A stretch of 64,000 nt of DNA from Rhodocyclales bacterium (lineage in GTDB: Bacteria > Pseudomonadota > Gammaproteobacteria > Burkholderiales > Rhodocyclaceae): NCBI GenBank assembly GCA_028292505.1, contig JAQGMF010000010.1, positions 248,001 through 312,000 of the forward strand. Reading direction: 5' to 3'. Positions 10,124-19,131 of the stretch are shown here, piece by piece. The position numbers were made by a program, and so were the translations under genes. The notes under the pieces are model-generated. The model saw only the letters and a program-made list of their open reading frames with translations, was not told the origin of the DNA and made no database searches. Positions within the stretch are counted from its first letter, which is position 1. Each line of letters opens with the position of its first letter.

Positions 10124-10561
10124 ATGCATTTATTCAAGAGCACTCGCTCGCCAAACGCCGATGCGCGCGGCTTCACGCTCCTTGAGCTCCTGGTCGTAAT
10201 GGTCATCATCGGCCTGCTGGCCAGCTACGTGGCGCCCAAATTCTTTGCGCATATCGGCAAGGCTGAGGTCAAGACGGCGCGGGCGCAGATCGATTCGCTG
10301 GAGAAGGCGCTGGATGCCTATCGGCTCGACGTCGGTAGTTACCCGACGACCGAGCAAGGCCTCGCGGCACTGATTCAGGCACCGTCGGACGTCCCGCACT
10401 GGAACGGCCCCTACCTTAAAAAAGGCGTGCCGAACGATCCCTGGCAACACCCCTATCAGTACAAGCAACCGGGCGAACATGGCGACTTTGACCTGCTCTC
10501 GTTCGGCAAGGACGGCCAGCTCGGTGGTACGGGCGAGGCGGAAGACATCGTCAACTGGTGA
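10124..10561 (+). CDS. gspG: Major pseudopilin, GspG-like
   Basis: This is the main subunit of the periplasmic pseudopilus of a type II secretion (T2SS) machine. The 145-residue protein has the prepilin signature ARG|FTLLELLVVM, with Glu at +5 after the predicted cleavage, followed by the long hydrophobic helix. The C-terminal half shows GspG hallmarks (YPTTEQGLAAL, GPYLKKG, DPW, and GKDGQLGGTGEAEDI, resembling the calcium-binding loop). The ATG at 10124 was chosen over an upstream TTG at 10058 because it gives a normal short leader. It is the first gene of an eleven-gene plus-strand operon. No prepilin peptidase gene is in the window, so processing must use one encoded elsewhere. Confidence 0.93.
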   Translation: MHLFKSTRSPNADARGFTLLELLVVMVIIGLLASYVAPKFFAHIGKAEVKTARAQIDSLEKALDAYRLDVGSYPTTEQGLAALIQAPSDVPHWNGPYLKKGVPNDPWQHPYQYKQPGEHGDFDLLSFGKDGQLGGTGEAEDIVNW

Positions 10562-10600
10562 GCTGCCAGAGAACGCGTGGCAACTGATGAGTGACAACTG

Positions 10601-11785
10601 ATGGCACGCTTCCGGGTCAAGATTCTCGACGCTCAGATGGCGCTCTCCGAAGTGATGATGGAGTCCACCAGCGAGGCCGACGTGCATCAGCAGATGCTTT
10701 CGCGCGGCATGTCGGTGCTCTCTGTCACGCAAGCACCCATGACATTGTCACGCGGTGCGCAGAAATTTCCCGTCCAGCTTTTTTCGCAGGAATTGCTCGC
10801 GCTCCTGCAGTCCGGCCTGCCGCTGGTGGAATCGATCGAAACGCTTACCGAACGCGAGACGCGGCCTGCGGTGCGCGGCACCATGGATGCGCTGCTCACC
10901 GGCCTGCGCAACGGCCTGACTTTTTCCGCTGTGTTGCAAGCACAAAGCGGTGTCTTCCCCGAATTGTTCGTTGCCATGGTGCGCGCTGCCGAGCGCACTT
11001 CCGACCTCGATGAGGCACTCGCGCGCTATATCGCTTACCGTCAGCAGACCGATGCATTGCGTAACAAGATGGTCAGTGCTGCCATCTACCCGGTCATGCT
11101 GCTGTCGGTTGGTGGCCTTGTCGTGTTGTTCCTGCTCGGTTACGTCGTGCCACGCTTCTCTGGCATATTCGAAGAAGCTGGTGGCGATCTGCCATTTGCC
11201 TCACGCATGCTGATCGACTGGGGCAAGCTCATGTCTGACCATGCAATCGGCATGCTATTGGGTGTCGTCGCATTTATCGTGGGAGTGATCGCGCTACTGC
11301 GTCTGCCGAGCACACGCGCAAGCCTGGCACGTGCAGCCTGGCAGTTGCCGGGCGTCGGTGAGAATCTGCGTGTGTTTCAGCTGGCGCGTTTCTACCGCAC
11401 CTTGTCGATGCTGTTGCGCGGCGGCATTCCTGCCATCCAGGCTATGCAAATGTCACGCGATCTGCTGGCCGCCGCACTGCGCGACAAGCTCGACGCAGCA
11501 ATTGCCCAGGTGCGCGAAGGCCGCAGCCTGACCGACACGCTAACCACCCACGGCCTCACCACCAGCGTCGCGCAGCGCCTGCTGCGCGTGGGCGAGAAGA
11601 GCGGTAGCCTCGGTGACATGGCCGAGCGCGTCGCGGCATTTCATGAAGAAGAGATTTCGCGCTGGGTCGACTGGCTGACGCGCCTGATCGGCCCTGCCCT
11701 GATGCTGGTCATTGGCGTGGTCATCGGTTTGATCGTGGTGCTGATGTACCTGCCGATCTTCCAGTTGGCGGAGACAATTCAGTGA
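10601..11785 (+). CDS. gspF: T2SS inner-membrane platform protein GspF
   Basis: This polytopic inner-membrane protein couples the cytoplasmic ATPase to pseudopilus assembly. At 394 residues it has the usual family length. Two GspF repeats are visible, each with the QLARFYRTLSMLLRGGIP / ELLALLQSGLPL type of motif. Hydrophobic segments lie near residues 165-190 and 215-240 and at the C-terminus. It begins 39 bp after gspG, and its stop overlaps the next start by 4 nt (GTGA), indicating translational coupling to gspE. Confidence 0.95.
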   Translation: MARFRVKILDAQMALSEVMMESTSEADVHQQMLSRGMSVLSVTQAPMTLSRGAQKFPVQLFSQELLALLQSGLPLVESIETLTERETRPAVRGTMDALLTGLRNGLTFSAVLQAQSGVFPELFVAMVRAAERTSDLDEALARYIAYRQQTDALRNKMVSAAIYPVMLLSVGGLVVLFLLGYVVPRFSGIFEEAGGDLPFASRMLIDWGKLMSDHAIGMLLGVVAFIVGVIALLRLPSTRASLARAAWQLPGVGENLRVFQLARFYRTLSMLLRGGIPAIQAMQMSRDLLAAALRDKLDAAIAQVREGRSLTDTLTTHGLTTSVAQRLLRVGEKSGSLGDMAERVAAFHEEEISRWVDWLTRLIGPALMLVIGVVIGLIVVLMYLPIFQLAETIQ

Positions 11786-13485
11786 ATGCGCCGTACCTTG
11801 CCGCCGCGCAGCTGCAGCCCGGCTCACTACCTAAACTCGACTTGCTAGCGCTCGAGGCGCTGCGCGCTGAAGCACTGCGCACCAAGCAAAGTGTGGTTGA
11901 TGTCATCGTCGCGCGCCATGGCGAAACGGGTCTCGAAGCGCTCGGCAGTTTGCTGCGCATGCGCACGGTAGATGTGCATAGCTTGCTGAGCTGGGCGCCT
12001 GCGCTCGACGTGCTGCACTTCGAAGAATGTCTGCGCCATGAATGTCTGGCCGTGCGAGATGCCAATGGCATTTTATTTGCCGTCGTCGCCGACCCTTTCA
12101 ATGCACAGCTGGCTGACTGGCTGGGCCATTGCATTCAGAGCCCGTTCAGGATGGCCCTAACGAGTCGTGATGCGCTGACCGCCGCGCATGCGCGCATCGA
12201 AGAAAGCCAACAAATGGTCAGCGGCATGCAGGGAGGCGATTCACGAGCCTTCAGCAGCGAAGGGCGCGACCAGGCCGAGGACATCTCGGCGCGGCGCATC
12301 AGCGAGGACGACAGCCCGGTCGTCAAGCTGGTGAATTCCACGCTCTATGAGTCGCTGCGCCAGAGTGCCTCCGATATCCATATTGAATCCGTGGCCGGTG
12401 GTTTGCACATCAAGTACCGCATCGACGGTGTGCTCTCGCGTGTCGGCAGCGTGCAGGGCAGCGAAGTCGCCGAGCAAGTGATCTCGCGTATCAAGGTGCT
12501 CGCCGAACTCGATATCGCCGAGCGCCGCGTGCCGCAGGATGGGCGCTTCAAGGCCAACGCCAATGGCCGCGAAGTGGACTTCCGCGTCTCCATCATGCCC
12601 AGCATCTTCGGCGAGGACGCCGTGCTGCGCGTGCTCGACAAAGAGCACCTAACCGAAGAGATGAGTGGACTGACGCTCGCCACGCTGGGCTTTGATGATG
12701 CGACGCGCGCGCAGATTCGCCGCCTTGCCAATGAACCGTATGGCATGTTGCTGGTCACCGGCCCGACGGGTAGCGGCAAGACGACGACGCTCTACGCGAC
12801 CATCGGTGAAACGAATACGGGACTCGAGAAGATCGTCACCATCGAAGATCCTGTCGAGTATCAATTGCCGGGCGTGCTGCAGATACCCGTCAACGAGAAG
12901 AAAGGCCTGACTTTTGCGCGCGGCCTGCGCTCGATCTTGCGGCATGACCCGGACAAGATCATGGTCGGTGAAATCCGCGACAGCGACACGGCCGAGATCG
13001 CCGTGCAGGCGGCGCTGACCGGCCACCTCGTGTTCACCACCGTACATGCCAATAACGTATTCGATGTCATCGGCCGCTTCGTGCACATGGGCATCGATCC
13101 GTACAACCTGGTGGCCGCGCTCAACGTCGTCATCGCGCAGCGCTTGCTACGTGTCAATTGCACGCATTGCCGCAGGGACGACAAACCCGCTCAAGCCTTG
13201 CTCGACGAATCGGCCCTTATCGACACCACGGGTTTCACCTTCAAACATGGCACGGGTTGCACGCATTGCCGTGGCAGCGGCTACCGTGGCCGTCGGGCAA
13301 TTGCAGAAGTGCTGCCGCTCGATGATGAATTGCGCGAACTCATCACCGAACGTGCACCACTGCGTGCGCTCAAGGAAGCCGCGCTGAAGAAGGGCTTCAG
13401 GCCTTTGCGCGCGGCAGGCATGGCACTGGTTGCGGCGGGCGATACCACCTTACAGGAGCTCAATCGTGTTACGTTCATCGCATAA
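11782..13485 (+). CDS. gspE: T2SS assembly ATPase GspE
   Basis: This cytoplasmic hexameric ATPase powers pseudopilus assembly. The 567-residue protein has an N-terminal T2SSE_N-like region, a Walker A motif GPTGSGKTT near residue 328, Asp and His boxes (VTIEDPVEYQL; GLRSILRHDPD, EIRDSDTAEIA), and a zinc-binding CxxC...CxxC module (CTHC near residues 460 and 493) as in GspE/PilB. Translation starts at GTG 11782, overlapping the gspF stop. Its own 3' end overlaps the next gene by 20 nt. Confidence 0.96.
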   Translation: MNAPYLAAAQLQPGSLPKLDLLALEALRAEALRTKQSVVDVIVARHGETGLEALGSLLRMRTVDVHSLLSWAPALDVLHFEECLRHECLAVRDANGILFAVVADPFNAQLADWLGHCIQSPFRMALTSRDALTAAHARIEESQQMVSGMQGGDSRAFSSEGRDQAEDISARRISEDDSPVVKLVNSTLYESLRQSASDIHIESVAGGLHIKYRIDGVLSRVGSVQGSEVAEQVISRIKVLAELDIAERRVPQDGRFKANANGREVDFRVSIMPSIFGEDAVLRVLDKEHLTEEMSGLTLATLGFDDATRAQIRRLANEPYGMLLVTGPTGSGKTTTLYATIGETNTGLEKIVTIEDPVEYQLPGVLQIPVNEKKGLTFARGLRSILRHDPDKIMVGEIRDSDTAEIAVQAALTGHLVFTTVHANNVFDVIGRFVHMGIDPYNLVAALNVVIAQRLLRVNCTHCRRDDKPAQALLDESALIDTTGFTFKHGTGCTHCRGSGYRGRRAIAEVLPLDDELRELITERAPLRALKEAALKKGFRPLRAAGMALVAAGDTTLQELNRVTFIA

Positions 13486-14266
13486 AGTGCTCACCTTGCG
13501 ACTCGGCACGAACGGCTACGCGGTGTCGCAGAGTAATGTGCGCGGCACATGGCAGAACTGGCCCGCCGCCGAACATGACGGAAACATACACAAATCGATC
13601 GAAGAACGCCTGGCTGCGCTTAAGCTCAACATCGCGTCCTGCGCGCTGCTCGACGTCGTGCTCGATAGCACGCTGACACGCGTGCAGGTGATCCGTTTCC
13701 CGGCAGGCGTGAGAAAGCCCGCTGAACGCACAGCCTTCCTCAAGGCCGCTTTCCGCAATGTGTTCGGGCGCGACGCCAACACCTGGCATGTTATCGCTGA
13801 ACCGACCTATGTGAATCAGCCCACACCAGCAGTCGCCATCGATGACAAGCTCATGCAGGCCATCAACACTTTGGCGGAGCGTCACCGGCTCAAGCTGCTC
13901 AGCCTGCGTACCGCCTTCACCGACGCCTTCAACAGCGCACGTCGTAACTTCTCGGCGCATATGGGCGCCTTCGCTCTGCTGGAGAATGGCCGCGTCAGTA
14001 TCGGGCTGTGGCGACATCGCAGCTGGATTGCCTTGAGCACGCAGGCGCTTACTGCGGCCGATGGCGAAGGCCTGGCGGCGCTCTGCGCGCAAATGCTCTC
14101 GCGCATCGACCCGCCCATGCTGACTGGCACGCTCTACATTGCCGGGGCGGACAAGCCCTTCGCCGTGAATTTGAGCGAAGGCTGGACAACGCAATGGCTG
14201 CAAACCGAAGGTGATGCTTTGTCATGCAGATTCCCCGCGCGAAAGCCGCCTGAGATGCCCTCTTGA
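13466..14266 (+). CDS. PilM/GspL-position assembly protein (hypothetical)
   Basis: This 266-residue protein has no membrane segment and no motif I can assign firmly. The GTG at 13466 was chosen because a CAGGAG ribosome site lies about 6 nt upstream and because it overlaps gspE by only 20 nt. It sits directly before PilN-, PilO- and PilP-like genes, where the cytoplasmic actin-like PilM (or the GspL cytoplasmic domain, or MshI) is expected. The pattern of alternating beta strands and helices is compatible with such a fold, but this is inferred from position. Confidence 0.7.
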   Translation: MLRSSHKVLTLRLGTNGYAVSQSNVRGTWQNWPAAEHDGNIHKSIEERLAALKLNIASCALLDVVLDSTLTRVQVIRFPAGVRKPAERTAFLKAAFRNVFGRDANTWHVIAEPTYVNQPTPAVAIDDKLMQAINTLAERHRLKLLSLRTAFTDAFNSARRNFSAHMGAFALLENGRVSIGLWRHRSWIALSTQALTAADGEGLAALCAQMLSRIDPPMLTGTLYIAGADKPFAVNLSEGWTTQWLQTEGDALSCRFPARKPPEMPS

Positions 14267-14267
14267 A

Positions 14268-14834
14268 ATGCTCAACTCCTTGACCGCTTTCCGCTCCGCT
14301 CCGCCACCGTTCACGCTGGACTTCATCCCGCGCCGTCGTCGCCCCTCCTTGCTCGGCTGGTTGATCTTGTGTGCGGGCGTGCTGATGTGCGCCGCAGTCG
14401 TCCTTGAGTATTTCGATGCGCAGGAACGCCTCGACGACGCGCAACAAAACGTGGCGCGGGCGCAGCGTCTGCAGCAACACGCCAGTGGCGCACAGCAAGT
14501 GCACAAAACGGAACGCCTGCCAGAGGCTGAGCTGCGCCGTGCCGCTCGCCTCGCGGCCAGCCTGCAAGGCCCCTGGCTGCAGCTCATGCCGCAGCTCGAA
14601 GCCGCAGGAAATGCCGATATCGCGCTGCTCTCTCTCGATGCCGATACGGCCAAGGCACAAATCAACGTGACAGGCGAAGCTCGCTCGCTCGAAGCAGTGT
14701 TTGCGTATGCGCAGCGCATAGGAGCGCAGCCAGGCTTTATCAGCGTACAGGTGCAAAACTACGAGTTTCATCACAGCGGCTCGCAAGACCTCGTACAGTT
14801 CAAGCTCAGCGCGCGTTGGCAAGGCGCGTCGTGA
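14268..14834 (+). CDS. PilN-like bitopic assembly protein
   Basis: This 188-residue protein begins with LDFIPRRRRPSLLGW, typical of the cytoplasmic tail of PilN-like proteins. One transmembrane helix follows (about residues 24-44), then a coiled-coil-like Gln/Ala-rich stretch and a small periplasmic domain. The start ATG is 1 nt past the preceding stop, and its stop overlaps the next gene's GTG start by 4 nt. It probably forms the inner-membrane alignment complex with the two following proteins. Family assignment rests on topology and gene order, since sequence identity in this family is weak. Confidence 0.72.
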   Translation: MLNSLTAFRSAPPPFTLDFIPRRRRPSLLGWLILCAGVLMCAAVVLEYFDAQERLDDAQQNVARAQRLQQHASGAQQVHKTERLPEAELRRAARLAASLQGPWLQLMPQLEAAGNADIALLSLDADTAKAQINVTGEARSLEAVFAYAQRIGAQPGFISVQVQNYEFHHSGSQDLVQFKLSARWQGAS

Positions 14835-15412
14835 CAAAGACATCCATGCGCCAGCAGCGCTTGACCGCCACATGGCAGATGCTCAGCGCAAGCCTGCTGC
14901 GCACCGCGCATCAGACGGGCTGGCCAGCTCTGATCGGCAGCGCGCTCCTTATCGCTTCGTTGAGCCTCGCTCTCAGCGTCACGGCGCCACTGCGCGAGCA
15001 GATTGCGGCTGTCGAGCAGCAAAGCCATCAGCTCCGTACGACGAGCCAAGCGAAAGTGCTGCCTCCTATTTCGCCGCAAGCACGTCTGCGCGATTTCTAC
15101 GCCGCCTTTCCGCCACGCAGCGCACTGCCCGAGGTACTGATCCAGGTGCATCGCTCGGCAAGCCGCAATGGCCTGCAAGATACGCACGCGGACTATCGCG
15201 ATACGCCGGAGGCGGACACGCCGCTAGTGCGCGTGCGCATTGAGCTGCCGGTGACGGGCAGCTACGCAGCGCTTCGCGCCTGGATCGCCGAATTGCTTGG
15301 CGAATTGCCCGCGCTCACGCTCGAGGGCCTGGAGTTGCGCCGCACCGATATCGGCAAGGCGCAGCTCGATGCACGCGTACGCTTCCAGCTGCTGTTGCGG
15401 AGCGCGCCATAA
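14831..15412 (+). CDS. PilO/GspM-like bitopic assembly protein
   Basis: This 193-residue protein has one transmembrane helix (about residues 27-48), a coiled-coil segment (LREQIAAVEQQSHQLRT) and a ferredoxin-like periplasmic domain ending RVRFQLLLR, the layout of PilO/GspM. The GTG start at 14831 overlaps the previous stop (GTGA), and its TAA overlaps the next ATG (TAATG). Tight coupling implies stoichiometric production with its PilN- and PilP-like neighbours. Confidence 0.72.
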   Translation: MTKTSMRQQRLTATWQMLSASLLRTAHQTGWPALIGSALLIASLSLALSVTAPLREQIAAVEQQSHQLRTTSQAKVLPPISPQARLRDFYAAFPPRSALPEVLIQVHRSASRNGLQDTHADYRDTPEADTPLVRVRIELPVTGSYAALRAWIAELLGELPALTLEGLELRRTDIGKAQLDARVRFQLLLRSAP

Positions 15413-15975
15413 TGGGTACCTTACGCAAGTACTGGATCTGGCTGGCACTGGTGCTGGTCGGGCTCGCCAGCTGGTGGGTCAGCGGCCTGGACGACGAGAC
15501 GCCTGATAAGCATGTCGGCCAGTCCACGCGCAATGCTACGGCCACGCGCAAGTTGGGCGCCAGCGTGCAGCGCGACCCGGCCGAGGCCCTGGCCATGATC
15601 GCCAAAGCCTTCGCGCCACGCCAGAGCATAGCCAAACTGCATACCGATCCTTTCATCGTCGTTAGCTTCGAACCGCCGCCCCCGCCACCGCCTGCTCCCC
15701 CCAAGCCGACTGCGCCACCGCTGAATTTCAAGTATCTCGGTGTGTTGAACGAGGACCAGGAGTTGCGCAAAGGAGCTGGAGAAATCAGGACAGGGGAAAG
15801 CACGGGTCAGGGCGCAGGGCGCGCCGTGTTTCTCGATAGCGGCGGACAGATGCTGATCGCCCACAAGGGAGACACGCTCATCGGGCAATACAAAGTCCTC
15901 GAGATCAACGACACGAACATGCAATTGGAATATTTGCCGCTCGCCGAGCGACAAACCCTGAATTTCGGACGCTGA
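15412..15975 (+). CDS. PilP/GspC-like periplasmic linker protein
   Basis: This 187-residue protein has an N-terminal membrane anchor (residues 7-24), then a proline-rich spacer with seven consecutive prolines near residue 90. The C-terminal beta domain (LNFKYLGVLNED, AVFLDSGGQMLIAHKGDTL, YKVLEINDT) resembles the homology region of PilP/GspC that docks on the secretin N0 domain. Its position directly before the secretin fits this role. Confidence is good for the fold class and lower for the exact family. Confidence 0.75.
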   Translation: MGTLRKYWIWLALVLVGLASWWVSGLDDETPDKHVGQSTRNATATRKLGASVQRDPAEALAMIAKAFAPRQSIAKLHTDPFIVVSFEPPPPPPPAPPKPTAPPLNFKYLGVLNEDQELRKGAGEIRTGESTGQGAGRAVFLDSGGQMLIAHKGDTLIGQYKVLEINDTNMQLEYLPLAERQTLNFGR

Positions 15976-15994
15976 ACTTCAAAGCACCTACCTC

Positions 15995-18274
15995 ATGAAC
16001 GCACGATATTTTAGCGATACCCCTCTGCAACACGGCACGGCCAGAGGCGCCTTCATTCTGCTTGTCTGCATGCTTACGGCATGTGCAGGCACCAGCATCG
16101 AAGAGAGTCGTCAGCTGGCCGCCAATGGTCAGCCGGAAGCTGCTCTGACCTTGTTGTCCGAAGCGATGAAAAAGGATCCGTCCGACAAGGCCGTACGCGT
16201 GAGCTACTTTCGCATGCGCGACCAACTCGTCAGCCAGGCCCTCAACGCAGGCGATCGTGCCCGCATGTCCGGCAATTCAGACGAAGCGGCGCAACAAATC
16301 AATCTGGCGCAACGACTCGATCCAACCAATCAGCGTGCCCGCGACATGCTACGCGCGCTCTCTGCCGACAAGCAGCGTGCGCAGCGATTACAAGAAGCCG
16401 AAAATCTCCTGAATAAGAAACAGTTCGCGGAAGCGGAGATCATCGCACGCGCGTTGTTGGCAGAGAGCCCGAATAGTGCGGCGGTGCGCGGCTTGTTACG
16501 CCGTCTGGATGAAGCGCAGAACAGCGCGCTGAGCGAGAGCCCGGTCCTCAAGAGCAGTTTCGTCAAACCGATCACACTGGAGTTTCGCGACACGCCACTG
16601 CGCAGCGTCTTCGAAGCGATTTCGCGCACGGCGGGCATTAATTTTGTCTTCGACAAGGACGTCAGGACTGACACCAAGGTCACTGTCTTCGTGCGCAATA
16701 CCAACATCGATGAGGTGGTGCGCATGGTGCTGACCACCAACGGGCTAGAGCGCAAGATGCTCAACGACAATTCGATGCTCATCTATCCGGCAACACCGGC
16801 CAAACAGCATGACTACCAGGAACTGGTAACGCGTACTTTTTACCTCACCAATACGGACGCCAAACAAGCACAGGCCCTCATCAAAACGGTCGTCAAAACA
16901 CGCGATACCTTCATCGACGAGAAGATCAACATGCTGATCATCAAGGACACGCCTGATGCCATTCGCATGGCTGAACGTCTTATTCAGCAATTGGATATCG
17001 CTGATCCGGAAGTCATGCTGGACGTAGAGGTGCTGGAGGTGTTGCGCTCACGCCTGCTCAATCTTGGATTCCAATTTCCCGATCAAATCGGGTTGGGTCT
17101 CTTGCAACCAACGACACAATCGGTCGTCACGACAACGACCGGTACGACACAATCCACCAATCTGGGCGGTCAGCTTCAGCAGGGTAACATCAACCTGCGC
17201 GGCACCGGTGCGCTTGTGCCGTACGTCTCGAACCCCGGCCTTCTGCTCAATCTGCAGGATCAGGATGGTGACAGCAACATCCTGGCCAACCCACGTATCC
17301 GTGTGCGCAATCGAGAGAAAGCCAAGATTCACATTGGTGACAAGCTTCCTGTTTTTACGACAACATCAACGGCCAATGTGGGCGTTTCAGCGTCTGTCAA
17401 TTATCTGGAAGTAGGTCTGAAGCTCGATGTCGAGCCCGTCATTCACCTTGATGACGACGTCGAGATCAAGGTGGGTCTGGAAGTGTCGAGCGTTACCAAG
17501 GAAGTCACCGGACCGCAGGGCTCGCTCGCTTACCAGATCGGCACGCGTAATGCCGACACGGTGCTGCGCTTGCGTGACGGTGAAACACAGGTGCTGGCGG
17601 GTCTTATTTCCGATGAGGAGCGAAGCAGTGCCTCGCACCTGCCGGGCATCGGTCGCGTTCCGATACTCGGACATCTTTTCTCGAACAACAATGACAGCAA
17701 TACGAAGACCGAAATCATCCTGCTGATTACACCGCACGTGGTGCGCAATATCATCCCCACCAGTATCTCCCGATCCAGCATGCCCGCCGGTACCGACACC
17801 AACGTAGGTGCCACCCCTATGCGTGTGACATTGCTGACGCTTGCCACGTCGTTAGAGACCCGAGGCGACGCTACGGGCACCACCACGGCACCTCTTGCCC
17901 CACCTCCTCTGCCGTCAGTGCCAAACAACGGCGGCGTCGCGGCGCTGACCTTGGCCGGCCCGACCCGCCTGACTCCGGGGCAGGAATTCTCGGTTACCGT
18001 GAATGCTTCGTCAGACAGCGCCATCCGCAACGCTGAGGTAACGCTAAGCTGGGACGGCGCGTTGTTCGAGGCCGTAAGTGGCGGCAGCGGAAACAGCATG
18101 GCGATCAATCTTGCCCCAGCAGGCAACGCTGCGACGGCACAATTGCGCTTGCGTGCCAAGATCGGCGCAAATGGCGATGGCTTGATAGAAGTGTCTGGCT
18201 CACGCATCAGCGGCAGTACAGACGAAATTGCGGCCAGCAATCCTCAAGCGCTCGTCATCACAGTCGCCAAGTAA
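15995..18274 (+). CDS. gspD: Lipoprotein secretin (GspD/MshL-like) with N-terminal TPR-like repeats and C-terminal cohesin-like domain
   Basis: This is the outer-membrane channel of the secretion operon. The 759-residue precursor has a lipobox LTAC with lipidated Cys30. Residues 35-175 form TPR-like helices (GQPEAALTLLSEAMKKDPSDKAVR). Residues 183-355 carry the STN/N-domains (ITLEFRDTPLRSVFEAISRT), and about 400-585 the secretin barrel (ANPRIRVRNREKAKIHIGDK, VLAGLISDEE, IILLITPHVVR). After a Pro/Thr linker, residues 650-759 resemble a cohesin domain (LTPGQEFSVTVNAS, AEVTLSWDGALFEAV). Canonical GspD lacks both the TPRs and the cohesin. The next gene's ATG overlaps its TAA stop. Confidence 0.9.
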   Translation: MNARYFSDTPLQHGTARGAFILLVCMLTACAGTSIEESRQLAANGQPEAALTLLSEAMKKDPSDKAVRVSYFRMRDQLVSQALNAGDRARMSGNSDEAAQQINLAQRLDPTNQRARDMLRALSADKQRAQRLQEAENLLNKKQFAEAEIIARALLAESPNSAAVRGLLRRLDEAQNSALSESPVLKSSFVKPITLEFRDTPLRSVFEAISRTAGINFVFDKDVRTDTKVTVFVRNTNIDEVVRMVLTTNGLERKMLNDNSMLIYPATPAKQHDYQELVTRTFYLTNTDAKQAQALIKTVVKTRDTFIDEKINMLIIKDTPDAIRMAERLIQQLDIADPEVMLDVEVLEVLRSRLLNLGFQFPDQIGLGLLQPTTQSVVTTTTGTTQSTNLGGQLQQGNINLRGTGALVPYVSNPGLLLNLQDQDGDSNILANPRIRVRNREKAKIHIGDKLPVFTTTSTANVGVSASVNYLEVGLKLDVEPVIHLDDDVEIKVGLEVSSVTKEVTGPQGSLAYQIGTRNADTVLRLRDGETQVLAGLISDEERSSASHLPGIGRVPILGHLFSNNNDSNTKTEIILLITPHVVRNIIPTSISRSSMPAGTDTNVGATPMRVTLLTLATSLETRGDATGTTTAPLAPPPLPSVPNNGGVAALTLAGPTRLTPGQEFSVTVNASSDSAIRNAEVTLSWDGALFEAVSGGSGNSMAINLAPAGNAATAQLRLRAKIGANGDGLIEVSGSRISGSTDEIAASNPQALVITVAK

Positions 18275-18756
18275 TGATGAAACGTGGTCACAAGGCGGGC
18301 TTTACGTTGATCGAGATGGTGATCGTGGTAGCGATCGTCGGCATACTCGCCACGGCAGCTTATCCGGTAGCCAGTCTCGTTGCCCGCCGCTCGCGCGAGT
18401 CCGAGCTACGTATCGCGCTGCGCCAAATTCGCGAGGCGATTGACGCCTACAAGCAGGCGACGCTGAACAAGCGCGTCGAAAAACCGCTCGATGCATCAGG
18501 CTACCCGCCCACACTGGACGCGTTGGCTGAAGGGGTGGTTGATGTCAGCACGCCCGACGCCAAAAAAATCTACTTCCTGCGCCGCGTTCCGCGCGACCCG
18601 ACGAACCCAAACGCTGCACTGCCTGCCGCCGAGACGTGGGGAAAACGCAGCTACGCCAGCCCACCCGATTCGCCGCAGGAAGGCGACGACGTATTCGACG
18701 TGTATTCGCTGTCGGACAAGACCGGGCTCAACAATGTGCCCTATCGGGAGTGGTAA
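18274..18756 (+). CDS. Pseudopilin with type II prepilin leader
   Basis: This 160-residue protein has leader MMKRGHKAG|FTLIEMVIVVAIVGIL, with Glu at +5 and a long N-terminal helix. The rest is GspG/GspH-like, with an R-V-P-R-DPTNP motif and an acidic EGDDVFDVYS segment near the C-terminus. Its start overlaps the secretin stop. It is likely a minor pseudopilin of the tip or shaft. Which of GspH/I/J/K it replaces cannot be told. Confidence 0.88.
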   Translation: MMKRGHKAGFTLIEMVIVVAIVGILATAAYPVASLVARRSRESELRIALRQIREAIDAYKQATLNKRVEKPLDASGYPPTLDALAEGVVDVSTPDAKKIYFLRRVPRDPTNPNAALPAAETWGKRSYASPPDSPQEGDDVFDVYSLSDKTGLNNVPYREW

Positions 18757-18758
18757 GC

Positions 18759-19130
18759 ATGCGTCGCGCGCGCGGCTTTACGCTCATCGAACTCCTGGTG
18801 GTGATGGCCATCATCGGCGTGCTGCTGTCGATCGCGGCACCGCGCTACTTCAATCACATCGAACACGCACGCGACAACGCATTACGCCAGAGTCTTGCCG
18901 TCATGCGCGATGCCATTGACAAGTTTCATGCCGATACCGATAGCTATCCGGCGTCGCTTGAAGACCTCGTCGCCAAGAAATATCTGCGTAGCATTCCCGA
19001 AGATCCACACACAGGCAGCAGGGACAGCTGGGCAGTGGAGGCGCCACCCGATGGCGGCACGGGTGTATTCGATGTGCATAGTGGCGCCAACGGCAATACC
19101 ACCGATGGCGCACCGCTGGCGGAACAGTGA
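18759..19130 (+). CDS. Pseudopilin, short GspG-like
   Basis: This 123-residue protein has leader MRRARG|FTLIELLVVMAIIGVLL, with Glu at +5, then a short globular part containing the IPEDPHTGSRDSW segment and the GVFDVHSGA ending typical of GspG-like proteins. The ATG at 18759 lies 2 nt after the preceding stop. An in-frame upstream start inside that gene was rejected because it would bury the leader. Confidence 0.88.
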   Translation: MRRARGFTLIELLVVMAIIGVLLSIAAPRYFNHIEHARDNALRQSLAVMRDAIDKFHADTDSYPASLEDLVAKKYLRSIPEDPHTGSRDSWAVEAPPDGGTGVFDVHSGANGNTTDGAPLAEQ

Positions 19131-19131
19131 G

